64,000 nt of DNA from Riptortus pedestris (taxonomy: Eukaryota > Arthropoda > Insecta > Hemiptera > Alydidae), in assembly GCA_019009955.1 (NCBI GenBank), contig CM032231.1, forward strand, positions 40,993,501 to 41,057,500, given 5' to 3'. The translations under genes were made by a program, and so were the position numbers. Shown here one piece after another: positions 1 to 11,080 of the stretch. The notes beneath the pieces were generated by a model, which made no database searches, had not been told where the DNA came from, and worked only from the letters and a program-made list of their open reading frames with translations. How positions within the stretch are numbered: position 1 is the first letter of the stretch; each line of letters begins with the position of its first letter.

Positions 1-321
1 GTCAGGGGAACATCCCACATCATGCATGTAGGTCAGCCCCAGCTGTATTATGACTTTGATACCATCATCTCGAGTATTGACTTACTGTCACATTAGTTAT
101 TCTGTCAAAAACTGATAAGTTTTACAGAATGCGGAAAAGTTCTCAAAGAATCAACCCTTATCCTTCCCATCAGGGGATGGCATGTGCATTAAGTGCTAAC
201 ACCTTTATCGGAAATGGCTAACTTAATGAAATTTGTACACGGTTACCCCTAATTAAATAAATTTATATCTGTCCCCTGAACTATACATCCTCCCAAAAAA
301 AAAGTCTGTATTTTCCTTTTT
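1..321. other. Left-edge sequence, nothing recognised
   Basis: Mixed-composition sequence ahead of the 168-bp tandem array. No long open frame, no inverted repeat and no family similarity that I can recognise. Confidence 0.4.
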
Positions 322-928
322 GAAGTGAAAACTTCTTTAGGCACGTTGTGCACCCCGTAAGGAAGCATTTGCGGGAGAGGAAAAAAAGTATGAAATCGCG
401 ACACCGCCACCGCCACCGCTAGTACTAAGGTTTAGAAATAAAATCATATGGTATTTTATAACCTAATCATTTGATAGTTTATTTACAATTGAAGTGAAAA
501 CTTCTTTAGGCACGTTGTGCACCCCGTAAGGAAGCATTTGCGGGAGAGGAAAAAAGTATGAAATCGCGACACCGCCACCGCCACCGCTAGTACTAAGGTA
601 TAGATAAAAATCATATGGTATTTTATAACCTAATCATTTGATAGTTTATTTACAATTGAAGTGAAAACTTCTTTAGGCACGTTGTGCACCCCGTAAGGAA
701 GCATTTGCGGGAAAGGAAAAAAGTATGAAATCGCGACACCGCCACCGCCACCGCTAGTACTAAGGTTTAGAAATAAAATCATATGGTATTTTATAACCTA
801 ATCATTTGATAGTTTATTTACAATTGAAGTGAAAACTTCTTTAGGCACGTTGTGCACCCCGTAAGGAAGCATTTGCGGGAGAGGAAAAAAGTATGAAATC
901 GCGACAACGCCACCGCCACCGCTAGTAC
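322..928. repeat. 168-bp tandem repeat, four copies
   Basis: Four head-to-tail copies start at about 322, 491, 658 and 826, a period of 167-169 bp. The last copy is truncated after the GC-rich half. Each unit begins GAAGTGAAAACTTC (a 5-bp stem around GAAA), continues through a GC-rich block with GCACGTTGTGCACC and a CCACCGCCACCGC run, then has an AT-rich spacer. Copies differ only by a few substitutions and the length of one A-run, so the array is young or homogenised. It may be a satellite or the repeated 5' region of a retroelement. I cannot name the family. Confidence 0.9.
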
Positions 929-2374
929 TCAACTCAAAGCTAAAGGAGCTTCTTTTCTTCATAACTCCTGAACCAAATTAGCTAGAGTTTTCGTTCACAT
1001 ACCATTTTAAAGAGGACAAAACCAGCATCATTTCGTTCACAGATACTATATATCTACCATTTTTACTTTCATAGATATTTTAATCCGAAGTTTAAATAAA
1101 TTCGAATATTTAAATAAATTCCGATATTTAAATAAATTCGAATCAAAACTATTTGTATCCTACTTTAGCTACCATATGCCGTTGTCCGTTTAGAAATTGC
1201 TCGTGATGCTGGCAGTGATGATGGTGCTTGTTGAACCTTACCTGTTGATTTTTCTGAGTGTACATAACTTATTTTTGTTACTTTGTGAGAATTATGCAAA
1301 TGTAATTTTTTTCTTTTATGTAAAATAACTGAAATAATTATGTATAGTATTTTATTGGACTAATAAAACAATTCGTGGTACATTAAAATATCACTATTAT
1401 TTTTGTCTTACATTTTTTCATGTAAATAGAACATAACTGTTCAGTTGGGTAAATAACTAAAAATATTTTTAAAATAAGACTTCGTAAAAAAATTTCTCAG
1501 CCGTTTGTAATCAATAGCTAAGGAGTTGTGTTACCAGTATGCAGATTTTTTTATTGGTTACTATTTTACTATATGAAAATCATGTAAATATTTTTTCTCA
1601 ATAATTAGTAATTTTTAATGATTCTTTTGTTATTATTATTTGGCATTAGTTTTTTACCAATGGCTTTTGACTTATAGTAATTTTATAGTAAATTCTTACA
1701 TGTTGATAGCTGATTTCATTTAAAGAAAATCTCCAAAAAGAATGTAACACTTTAATTGTAAAAATATGATTTCGCAGTTCATACTATTGAACTGTAATTA
1801 TATTTGTGGAATAGGAAACTTTCATCTCCAATCTGACCTCATGATCAACCCTCAGCTATTAACTATGGAATTCGATTAACTTCCATTGTTCTTAACTGTT
1901 GCTACTTAAACGGAAATTTCCTAGCAAAACCTATTGTAACTTAAACCAAAGCTGTCAACGTCTTAAGTCCCCTTCAACCGAAGTTCCAACTAAATCATGG
2001 GGACTGTTAGAATATTTATACTAGACAGTAAAGTTAAATTGATCCTTAAACTTAGATGGGTAACTTCTGGACCCGTCAGCTGCTATTTTGAATGTTTTCA
2101 GTTGATCCAGACACATTTGATTTATGACACAGCTAAACGAAGATAACTTGGTCTAGAGAATTTCAGAATCGCTGCCTCGGTAAATTATTCTTTGCCAATG
2201 AAATACCTTTGGAATATAGTATTAATGTTTATATTTGTTATTATTCTGTTCTGCTTGAATTCATTTTTATACCCCTTCCCCATTTAAGAGCAAACGATTT
2301 GAGATGTTTTAGAGTTTTTTGGATTTTGAAAAATAAACAAATCTTCGATGATAATATTTTATATTAAAATTTGG
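929..2374. other. AT-rich stretch with a short ATTTAAATAAATTCGA repeat
   Basis: No coding or mobile-element signal was found. Positions 1091-1143 hold about three copies of a 19-bp unit built on ATTTAAATAAATTC. The rest is unstructured AT-rich sequence. Confidence 0.4.
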
Positions 2375-2600
2375 GTTCAGGTTAGCCATTATAGTTATGG
2401 CTTAATCTTACTTGGTAAACCTAGAGTGGTGGTTCGCTTCCGCCTGGGTAATAGGAATTTTTCAGTGGCGAACTCAATTAACAAAATCCTTAGTTCCACG
2501 TTGGTTACAAAAGGTAGTAAGTAACCTGTCGGTAACCCATCCCAATTAGCCAAAGGAGCACAAAGCGCTCGTCAATAAAAATATGATGTTAATGTTGTTA
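2375..2600 (+). repeat. tRNA-derived SINE copy
   Basis: The copy carries a B-box-like GGTTCGCTTCC (2431-2441). A family body follows with the conserved words CCTTAGTTCCAC, a diverged GGTAACCCATCCCAATTAGCC and an AT-rich tail near 2600. Read with the intact-looking copy at 39568, this is a tRNA-headed SINE. The B box is clear, the A box is weak. It faces a second copy tail to tail. Confidence 0.75.
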
Positions 2601-2812
2601 TTTAACATCCACATTGTGCTACAGTGGCTAATTGGGACGGGTTATTTACAGGCAGCCACTCTTTTATAGCCTGGGTGGGACTAAGGATTATATTGAATGA
2701 GTTGTTCACTAAATAAATTCCTATTGTCCAGGCGGGAATCGAACTCGTCACTCTTAGGTTTACCATATGGCATTAAGACCAAAGCCTTATCTCATATGGC
2801 TCACCTGATCCT
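2590..2812 (-). repeat. tRNA-derived SINE copy, inverted partner
   Basis: Reverse-strand copy of the same SINE. Its head lies near 2812 and its B box is complementary to GGAATCGAACTC (2734-2745). The body complement of TAATTGGGACGGGTTA is at 2617-2632. With the + copy at 2375-2600 it forms a tail-to-tail pair whose tails meet at about 2600, so a read-through transcript could fold into a long imperfect hairpin. Confidence 0.78.
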
Positions 2813-3621
2813 CTAAATAAATAACATATCATACCAAACATTTCTTGTTACCTTAGTAACACACATGAGTTATGGAAATTGTTATTGAATACTTCATTTT
2901 CTTAGAAATTATACATTTTGTTTTTTAAGGAACGACATATGCTCAACATTATTGCATGGATTAATAGGATTCACTTCCATTGCAGACATATATGTATTAG
3001 CGGACAGAGCTGTATAACAGATATTATCTGACATACAATATTTAACAATACAAAACATAAGGCATCAGTTTTTAAAAAACACAAAACTAGATAACTAAGC
3101 AGTCAAGAAGTTAATATAAACAACATAATTTAAGTTTTCTATCTGTTCGGTTTTTAATATTTTTTTAAGCTTGAAGATGGCAACTCATTGAAGTCCATCC
3201 AAAAAGAAATTTACTATAAATTTATATTATAACATTAAGAGGCATAGACCATTTCTACAAAAATAAATAAGATCGGAGCATAATTCAAAATAATAGTGCA
3301 ATATGCTTCAAAATATAAACTAACATGAAAAAATATACATACTTAGCGATTCTTAGGATAAGATTCTAAAATAAGATAAAGAATAAATTACAAAAAGGGT
3401 AAACATTTTTTGTTGCCTTACAGAAATTGGCCAGAGTCCTTCGGTACTCCCAATCACGAGAATCATCTTTTCAGCACGTTTTCTCCATGAAGATTAACAT
3501 ATTCAGAAAGTGTCTATTTGGCGATAAAGCAAAGAGACAATGTATTTATTAGTACTTATACTTAGAGTTTTTCGACCTCTTCCAAAATCATTAAATATTT
3601 ACACACACACACATATTTGTG

Positions 3622-3667
<46 letters not shown>

Positions 3668-4561
3668 TAACGGAATACTGGCTATAACGGTACAGGTTTA
3701 ATAATAATGGTTTTAAATAAATGGCATTATACATGTCTCTTTATTTATAAAGGATTAACGTGGAAACTGCAGTATGAGTTATAAAATTAAAAACTCAATG
3801 ATAAAACTTTTTTTTTTTTTATATTGTGATTCTTATAATCTATCTTGAAGTGTCACCCTATTAATCATTATAGTAAAATGAGTCATGTTTGTACTTAGTA
3901 ATCTGCAGATAATTAATAAACATGCAAATAATAAACTTAAACAATCTTATTTTCAACTGTACATTGATATTGAAAATCAGAAATATGGATACTCGATAAC
4001 ATTACAGTTCAATTTGTTAGCCCGCGTATTCCTTTAAGCCCTTTGATATAAGTATAAAGGGTATCCTAAAAGGAGCTCAAGAATAGTAATGCGTGGGTTG
4101 TGCCCCTACGGAATGTACAGTGCCTTACCACTCCTGTCTGAAATATTCACTTGCCTTACAAAACCTACACTGTCGGCTGTAATGTGCATTGCAACTTTTT
4201 AAATAATGAATGTTCTAATGTTCTTTTTTAAAACAGTATCCATGTATTGAATTCAAACAATATCAATACTTCTCCCACCATAAAACAGTTAATTTCCCGT
4301 TAGCATTGATCATGAAGTAATTTCTGAGACAAACCCGTACCCATTACTTTGATACATTTCTGTGCGTGATTCTATATAATTTAAACCATTTTTTCATCCG
4401 CCCAACGACTTCTCCATAGCTAATGGTATTATAATTACTTCACAAACCTGTCCCCATCCATCTTCCGTCTAAACCAGCAGATTTTTGAACTCGATTTTAT
4501 CACCCACTCAATTCCTAAGTTGATAAACAAATTTAGTTTAAACACATAATCATAAATTCTT
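2813..4561. other. AT-rich stretch with microsatellites
   Basis: No gene or mobile element was recognised. A (CA)n tract at 3601-3612 is followed by (TA)n at 3626-3669, and a T-run lies at 3810-3821. Short ORFs are the kind expected by chance in AT-rich DNA. Confidence 0.45.
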
Positions 4562-5170
4562 TTTGGCAGATTTCCACTAAGGGATATCAGTTATTGAGGT
4601 GGTACATGACGCGATATTGGAAAAATCTCCCAAATGTCTATCGATCCTACCTATGGTATGGTAAATGATGTCCGTTCCAAAGTATTTATACTGCTCAAAA
4701 ATGAATAGGGATATTGGCTGTTTTGTGGTATTTATGGGGCCTAGCATTTTCGTTTTTTTTTTTTTATTATAAATATCATTCATTTTTAGTAGAAATTATT
4801 GTCTTCCTCCCCCCCCCATAAAAAGGTAATTTAATTAAGGTCGATTTAATTAAAATTAATAGGATAAGAAAAAATAACCAATATCCCTATTCATTTTAAG
4901 CAGTATATATATACTTCTGTTACAGCTCTAGAGGTCGCAATTTTTGTCGTATTATTACCAAACTTCTTGTATTACGGTAGAAATTCGAAAATTTGAATTA
5001 TCTCCGTTATTATAAGTTGGAACGAAAAATTGTACATAACCAATCTTATTGATAATTAAATTACCTATAAATGGTGTCATATGTATATTTTCTCTAGCAT
5101 GAATATAAACGGATTATTAGGATTTTTCAGTTTTCAGCGTTCAGTAAACGGGTGCTCCTACTCACGTCAT
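4562..5170 (+). mobile_element. Diverged AGCAG-family copy with a nested MITE
   Basis: The left part (4566-4680) matches the family's first 120 bases: GGCAGATTTCC at the start, then CATGACGCGAT and TCGATCCTACC, ending TCCGTTC. The right part (about 4915-5170) resumes with GCTCTAGAGGTCGCAATTTT and an ATCTCCGTTATTAT block. Between them, where other copies hold (TA)n, lies a separate inverted-repeat element. The far end has no recognisable GACGGAC terminus, so the copy is old and truncated. Confidence 0.7.
4681..4914. mobile_element. MITE with about 44-bp terminal inverted repeats
   Basis: The left arm (4681-4724) and right arm (4870-4914) are near-perfect reverse complements sharing ACTGCT and AATGAATAGGGATATT. 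The interior is about 145 bp of AT-rich sequence with T- and C-runs and no coding capacity. It sits at the (TA)n position of a diverged AGCAG copy. TA flanks would fit a Tc1/mariner-type MITE, but the surrounding TA repeat makes the target duplication ambiguous. Confidence 0.75.
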
Positions 5171-5259
5171 ATTAACAATAAGATGATATGCCATGAACGA
5201 CATTATCCTTAGCCTAAATACCAAATAGTGTTTAAAACGGGCCGTTATTATGTGAGGGA

Positions 5260-5595
5260 CATGCGAATTCGTTGTGGTGACTTCATCAATTAAAGTTTTA
5301 TATTCTTGTTTCGAAAACGATTATTTGACCAATATCATACTCGATATTTAACCGTTTCATGCAACTCTGAAGCTCATGGTCGTTAATAGTTTAAATCGAG
5401 CTAAGAAAGAGGGGGGCATAGGGGGGAGGGGATTTGAAAAATCAAAATACCTCCGCTATAATGAGTTGGATCATAAAATATTATAGAACCAATCTTGTTT
5501 AACTATTGATGATCTACAATGTTCGTTCTATGCATTTCTTATTAAGCGAGTTATTCATACTTTCTTGTTTTCAGCCTTCAGAAACCCCTACCCCT
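5260..5595 (+). mobile_element. AGCAG-family relic (inner half)
   Basis: Diverged match to the region right of the microsatellite: ACTCGATATTTAACCG, a G-rich run, ACCTCCGCTATAATG, AACCAATCTTG and a closing TTTTCAGCCTTCAG. Both termini are missing. It directly precedes the well-preserved copy at 5608. Confidence 0.6.
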
Positions 5596-5607
5596 ACACA
5601 CTGGATT

Positions 5608-5727
5608 TTAGCAGATTTCCCTTAAGGGAAATCAGCAATTGAGGTCGTACTCATGATGCGAGTTTCGAAAAATTTCTTCAAATGTCCATCGATCCTACCC
5701 AGGAGATGAAGAAAATGAGGTCCGTTC

Positions 5728-5801
<74 letters not shown>

Positions 5802-6364
5802 TTGTCTGTTAACGCTCTAGCGGTCGCAATTTTTGTTTGATCTTTACCAAACTCGGAATTTAATCGTTTTATGTAAAAAGAAAGATCAAGTTCGTTAATG
5901 GCTGAAATCCGAACATTGGGAGGAGGGGGGGGGTTAAAGGGGGGATTTTTGAAAATTCAAAATATCTCCGTTATTATGCGTCGGATCGAAAAATTGTATT
6001 GAATAAATCTTATTGCAAATTAAATTTACTATAAATATTGTTCTATACATTTATTCTTTATCTTGAATATTAACCGAGATATTTGCATTTGTATTCTGCG
6101 TGTGGTCACCAGTAGGCTATGTTCGGACTTTCCGCCGAGAGCTCTGGCGGCCGTTTCCATAACTATTCGTCCCTCGTGAATAGGTTTAGAGGTTAGGTTA
6201 ACTGTTTTTTGTCTGTTAGAAACTAGTGGGTTATTACGCCCTAAATAATGTTTTAGGTTTAGAGGTTTCTTACTACTGCAGTTGTTATTAGGCAGATTTC
6301 TCTATTGTAAAACTTCACATGGGAAATCTGCTTAGTTTACGCAGTCCCTGCGTGACGGACTTTT
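5608..6364 (+). mobile_element. AGCAG-family element, near-complete short variant
   Basis: Starts TTAGCAGATTTCCC with the palindrome GATTTCCCTTAAGGGAAATC. It has (TA)n at 5733-5798 and then the conserved block GTTAACGCTCTAGCGGTCGC. It ends GGGAAATCTGCTTAG, then a hairpin (here ACGCAGTCCCTGCGT) and GACGGACTT. The 12-bp words AGCAGATTTCCC and GGGAAATCTGCT are subterminal inverted repeats. No coding capacity. The layout is that of Helentron-associated non-autonomous elements (inference from structure). Confidence 0.8.
5733..5798. repeat. (TA)n microsatellite inside an AGCAG element
   Basis: About 33 TA units lie at the family's fixed inner position, between GGTCCGTTCAAAAT and GTCTGTTAACGC. Other copies hold (TA)n at 8173-8217, about 10648-10700, about 11502-11552, about 12693-12738 and about 32331-32386. 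Confidence 0.95.
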
Positions 6365-6423
6365 TATTTATAAATAGAAATTATATGGCGAGAAGAGAAG
6401 GGTAGTGTGTCATAGGAACCCAG

Positions 6424-6600
6424 TGGAAATTTGCTTAGTTTACGCAGCCCTTTCATGTCGGACCTTCTACTCATCGTTTTTTTTTTTTTATATATAGAAA
6501 TATTGAATATACAGTGCGATGAAATCATCAATAGTATGACATCCCAGCACGTGGGAAACCTGCTTAGTTTACGCAGCTCCTGCGTGACGGACTTTTACAA
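6424..6600 (+). repeat. Two extra copies of the AGCAG-family 3' terminus
   Basis: After the complete end at 6364, the terminal module (GGAAAT/C-TGCTTAGTTTACGCAG, hairpin, GACGGAC or variant) recurs at about 6424-6462 and 6550-6596. Together with the complete end, three termini lie within 300 bp. The middle one is degenerate (CCCTTTCATGTCGGAC) and the last is close to consensus. The spacers differ from each other. Confidence 0.8.
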
Positions 6601-6791
6601 TTCAAAGTTACTTCGCTGGAAACATTCATCAAACTATTAATAACCCATTCTGACTAGTTTTGGGATGACGTCAGTACAGTTGCATGTACTTACGCACATA
6701 CCTTGCATAACTGACATACAGCTAGTCCTGAAATGGTGAAATTGTGTAATAATGAAACAGGCTAAGGAAGAGTTTAAGGAGAGCGAACATA

Positions 6792-6900
6792 AAAGGAATT
6801 CAAAATTTCCCTGGCTAGAAAAGGGTGATAACCTATAGCTAGCCCGTCTCGATTAGCCATTGTAGCATAAAGTGGATGTAAATAATAATAAACAAGACTT
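6792..6900 (+). repeat. SINE 3' fragment
   Basis: Contains CTGGCTAGAAAAGGGTGATAA, a diverged GTCTCGATTAGCC and the AT-rich tail of the tRNA-derived SINE. The tRNA head is missing. Confidence 0.7.
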
Positions 6901-7406
6901 TTTTAAAATATCCACCTCATAAATGCTCAGGTAAAGTTGCTACTTACTCATTAAAAGGTAGTTTTTCCTGGAAGCCCCTAACCTAGCTTGTTGCCTCACC
7001 GATTTGATAGAATATCACGGATGTTATAGATTGCCGTTGACTAAGATTAATATGTATATTTTGAGAAGAGAAAATTTGCTAATATATGAACGTTATTTGG
7101 ATGTGGGGAGGAGATGAAGGGAGAAATTTCAGGGGTTGTTCATATAGATTTTAGGGGTTATGAGAGAGAAGTAAGACAAGAGGATGATGCATAGGAAGCG
7201 ATTACGAGGTAGGGATAGTATGATGGATGCGGTCATCAGTCGACCCTCGGCCGAAAACACCCACCTATTGCTCCTTGGCCGTGGGGCCTTCTTTCATTCC
7301 AGCCATGGCTATGGCACAGAATAATAGGTATGTCATCTACATACATCTAGTACAACTTTCTCTTCCTTCTCTCTCGAACATACATAGCGAACACTCATCA
7401 TTTAAA
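6901..7406. other. Unassigned sequence
   Basis: Mixed-composition DNA between a SINE fragment and an AGCAG copy. A 68-codon ORF at 7227-7433 runs into the transposon end, so I regard it as chance. Confidence 0.4.
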
Positions 7407-7485
7407 GAAGTCCGTCACGCAGGGGCTGCGTAAACTCAGCAGATTTACCGTCTGAAGCCTTACAATAGATAAATCTACATACGAG

Positions 7486-7523
<38 letters not shown>

Positions 7524-8169
7524 TACCGTGAATATTAAGAGAGTAAATACAGACGGTAAAAAGAAATCATTCCCCTCCCGGCTCGGGAGCGTCTGAAATG
7601 TAAACAAACATGTCTGCCAACCTCTCACCTCAAAGAATATATCTAGTACTGTAATTTCAAATGAATCAGAATAATGTTTATCTCAATCGACCGAATTTTA
7701 ATAGTCGAAGAACTTAAGACGGGTTGAGAGGTGTCACCAGAAAATATTTGCATGTATCTCCTATAATATATGTCTCTTTAAAACAATAGTTGGTATTTAA
7801 GATTCAAATGATGCGGCTTATTATATAACAGAGTTTTGTTTATGTAACATGCGTGGAAGTGGGGGTTTGCTGAAGGCTGAAAACCCGTAAAATCAAATAT
7901 CTCGGTTAATATTCAAGACAGAGAATAAAAGTATGTATAATATTCATAGTACATTTAATTTTCAATAAGATTGATACTTTAAAGTTCGTCAATCCGACGT
8001 ATAATAACGGAGATATTTCGAATTTTCGATCTCTCTCTAGACCCACCCCCCTTCCCCCAATGGTCCGATTTCAGACATTAACGCACTTGATCTTTCTTTT
8101 TACATAAAACGATAAAATCTCAAGTTTGGTAACTATCAAACAAAAATTGCGACCGCTAGAGCGTAAACA

Positions 8170-8222
<53 letters not shown>

Positions 8223-8302
8223 TTGAATGTACCTCATTTTCGTCATCTTCGGGTAAGGATCGATGGACATTTGAAAATTGTTGATTTCCCTTGAGCGCAA
8301 TC
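7407..8302 (-). mobile_element. AGCAG-family element, long variant, reverse strand
   Basis: The 3' end is at 7409 (complement of GACGGACTTC with hairpin ACGCAGGGGCTGCGT). (TA)n lies at 8173-8217. The 5' end near 8302 is degraded (GATTTCCCTTGAGCGCAATC). Between the terminus and the ATATCTCGG block are about 370 extra bases, including CCGTGAATATTAAG, TGTAAACAAACATG and AATCAGAATAATG. This insert is shared with 31567-32522 and with the relic at 19186. No convincing coding region. Confidence 0.75.
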
Positions 8303-10210
8303 GAGATCTGTCGGCTTTGATATGAACATGCGTTTTTTTTTTTTCTGTTAAGAGCATTTCCCTCCCGATTATTCATTGATAACACTCCAGAAGAATGTGA
8401 GCAGAGTTTGCTGAAATCTAGAAAATTGTTTTACACGGTCATAGCAAGCTTGTTAGATCTTAGCCAATCAGATAATACTTTAATAACAACAGGGCCACTT
8501 TGTTTCAGTTATTCTGGGTAAGTATCAATTATAATTATACTAATATCATAAGCATAAAGAGTATATTTTCTGGGTTTAAAATTAACCAGGGAAGGGAGGT
8601 CGTTTATGACTATCAAATAGTAATTAAATAAGTAAATAAGGAAGAGACATGTGAGTCAATTTATTCATATGCCCTAGGCTACATCATTTAATACAAATTG
8701 TATTTAAGTGAAAAAGTTTATATAATTATATATAATAAATGCATGAAATAATTATATGCAAATAAATAAATAAATTATAAAAATTAATGAAGGTAAATTT
8801 TCTGAAAAAAAAGACAAATTCTTTGTTTTTAACTAAGGTTTTAGAGCAAAAAGCTACTAGGTTATCATCATAATATTTATAACTCTCGTTTTTGTAAGTA
8901 CCTGTATTTTGTGAGCAAAGTGATAATATTTTTATATACTCATTTATATCGTTATTTATAATTTCACCTACATCTTAATCTTGATTTATTTACCATCTGA
9001 CAATTCTTACATCTGTCCTTATTTAATCTCATGCTATTAACAATGGTAGGAAATTTTGATTTTCTATTTAAATGTGCATTTTTCTTCTTCTTTCACTACT
9101 GTTTTTTTTTAATTTAAATATTTATTTTCCTTCTTTTTTCACAATTTTTTTTTAAAAACATCATCCTTAATAATTTTATTAGATAGAGGAAAAACAGGAG
9201 AGGGTAATTATGTAAGAGTTAAATGAACTTAGTATGAAAAGAAGACGTTATTTTGTTAGTTTTGTTTTTCTGTCAAAGACGAATCATTTATTTTATAATC
9301 TTACTTTTATATTTTTATTTTTTCGTATTTCCCCAACTTTACATTTACATGAACAAACAACTGAATTAATTAGCCAATAGAGTATAATACCGGAAAACAT
9401 TTTTTTAAAGTATTTTTACTTTCATAAATGATGTTTTTCACTAATATTCAGAGTACTAAATCCAAATCCAGTTATTTGACAAATGTAATAAACGTCTTTT
9501 ACATTAATTAGTTTTTTTTTATTTATTTAAATGACCATTATAATGGTTTTATGGTTTGCCAATGGTGGCCGAAGATAGTAGTGAGAGTAGACAGCGATAG
9601 GAGTGTCCCTAAACAACGACCAAGGTTTCATTTTTAAGAGGATTATGTCGGCTTTCCTTTTCGAGGAAAACTTGGCCCATTCCCTTTCCTAAGAGGATTA
9701 GCTCCTGCCTGTCCTAACCGCAAAACTCGATTCTACACGATTCCAATAACATTCCCGCTTTCATGTCCTTCCCTTACAAATCACATAAAGAATTTATCGC
9801 ATTATGCTAAATAAATACGATCAACGTCCCGGAGTACCAGTCAGCATGGAATAACATTTAAATATGGATACACAGATCGCTACTGTAGTGCGACATAAAT
9901 TATTTTTTTATGTAAACTATATAAGGCATGGATTAATCTAACATTGCCAGATGTGCAGTATAACAGGAGCAAATTTATTCGTTGATATTCGGGCTGGTAA
10001 AAGAGAATTATAACGCAGGTAGAGGACCAATAGACACACTTCCACAGTAACATCGTTTTATTGAAGTGACAAAACGCCTTCGACGCAGTCCATCGTCGTC
10101 CGTGTCCTCTGACATACCAAAAATCATCTTTCCCAAAACTGAATGACTACACATTAAAACATTTCACACAGTCAACCAATAAATAAATAAAACCTAAAGT
10201 CAGAACAATA
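8303..10210. other. AT-rich gap, nothing recognised
   Basis: Almost 2 kb of AT-rich DNA with many A/T runs. No ORF of note, no inverted repeat noticed and no family match. A more GC-balanced patch at 9560-9780 has no recognisable feature. Confidence 0.4.
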
Positions 10211-10643
10211 AAAGTCGGTCACGCAGGGGCTCCGTAAACTAAGCCGATTTCCCAGTGTGAAGTTACACAATAGAGAAATCTCCATACGAGTGCCGATCAG
10301 TTACGGAAACATCCGAACTAGCTTTTGGCGGGAATCTCACTCGTGTGTTATCCGCCCATATTTAATAAAAAATGCAAATATCTCGGTTAATATTCAAGAT
10401 AGAGAATAAATATATAGAACAATATTTATAGTACATTTAATTTGCAATAAGATTGGTTCCATACAATGTTTTGATCCAACGTATCGTAACGGAGATATTT
10501 CGAATTTTCTAAAAAAAAAAAAAAACCCTCCCATTGGTCCGATTTCAGCCATTAACGAACTTGATCTGTGTTTTTGCATAAAACGTTTAAATATCGAGTT
10601 TGGTAACGACAAACAAAAATTACGACCGCTAGAGCGTTAACAG

Positions 10644-10705
<62 letters not shown>

Positions 10706-10804
10706 GAACGGACCTCATTTTCGTCATCTCCTGGGTAGGATCGATGGACATTTGAAGACATTTTTCGAAAATCGACCTCAATAGTTTAAGGGAAATCTGC
10801 TAAA
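10211..10804 (-). mobile_element. AGCAG-family element, short variant, reverse strand
   Basis: Begins with the complement of GACCGACTTTT plus the hairpin region, has (AT)n at about 10648-10700, and ends AGGGAAATCTGCTAA at 10802. The terminal palindrome is partly lost (TTTAAGGGAAATC). The C-run normally seen before the CCATTGGTCC word is preceded by a run of 14 A. Confidence 0.78.
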
Positions 10805-11080
10805 AAACACAACCTGAGCTATACTTAATAACACAATGCAAGTAAATTCATAAATGTACAAGAGCAAATTTAATTTCTGACATGGTAGAATCTTTTTAGA
10901 AGCAGACTGTGCTGGTGAATGATTTGAGGGCTGTTTTACGGTATACATAATGCAGTTATACGATAAGTTCAGACCAATAGCTATAAATGATCTCTTACTA
11001 AGACTGATATTATGTAAGTTGCGTAGCCAATAAATACCCTACCCTACTTCTCATTGTTTCATCTTTCGCTAATAAAATTG

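Noticed and set aside
322..928. CRISPR-like spaced repeats
   Set aside because: The repeats are 168-bp head-to-tail units with conserved spacers in a eukaryotic context, not short repeats with unique spacers.
8071..8385. 104-codon reverse-strand ORF with an Ile-Tyr repeat
   Set aside because: It spans the (TA)n tract of an AGCAG element; other copies do not keep the frame.
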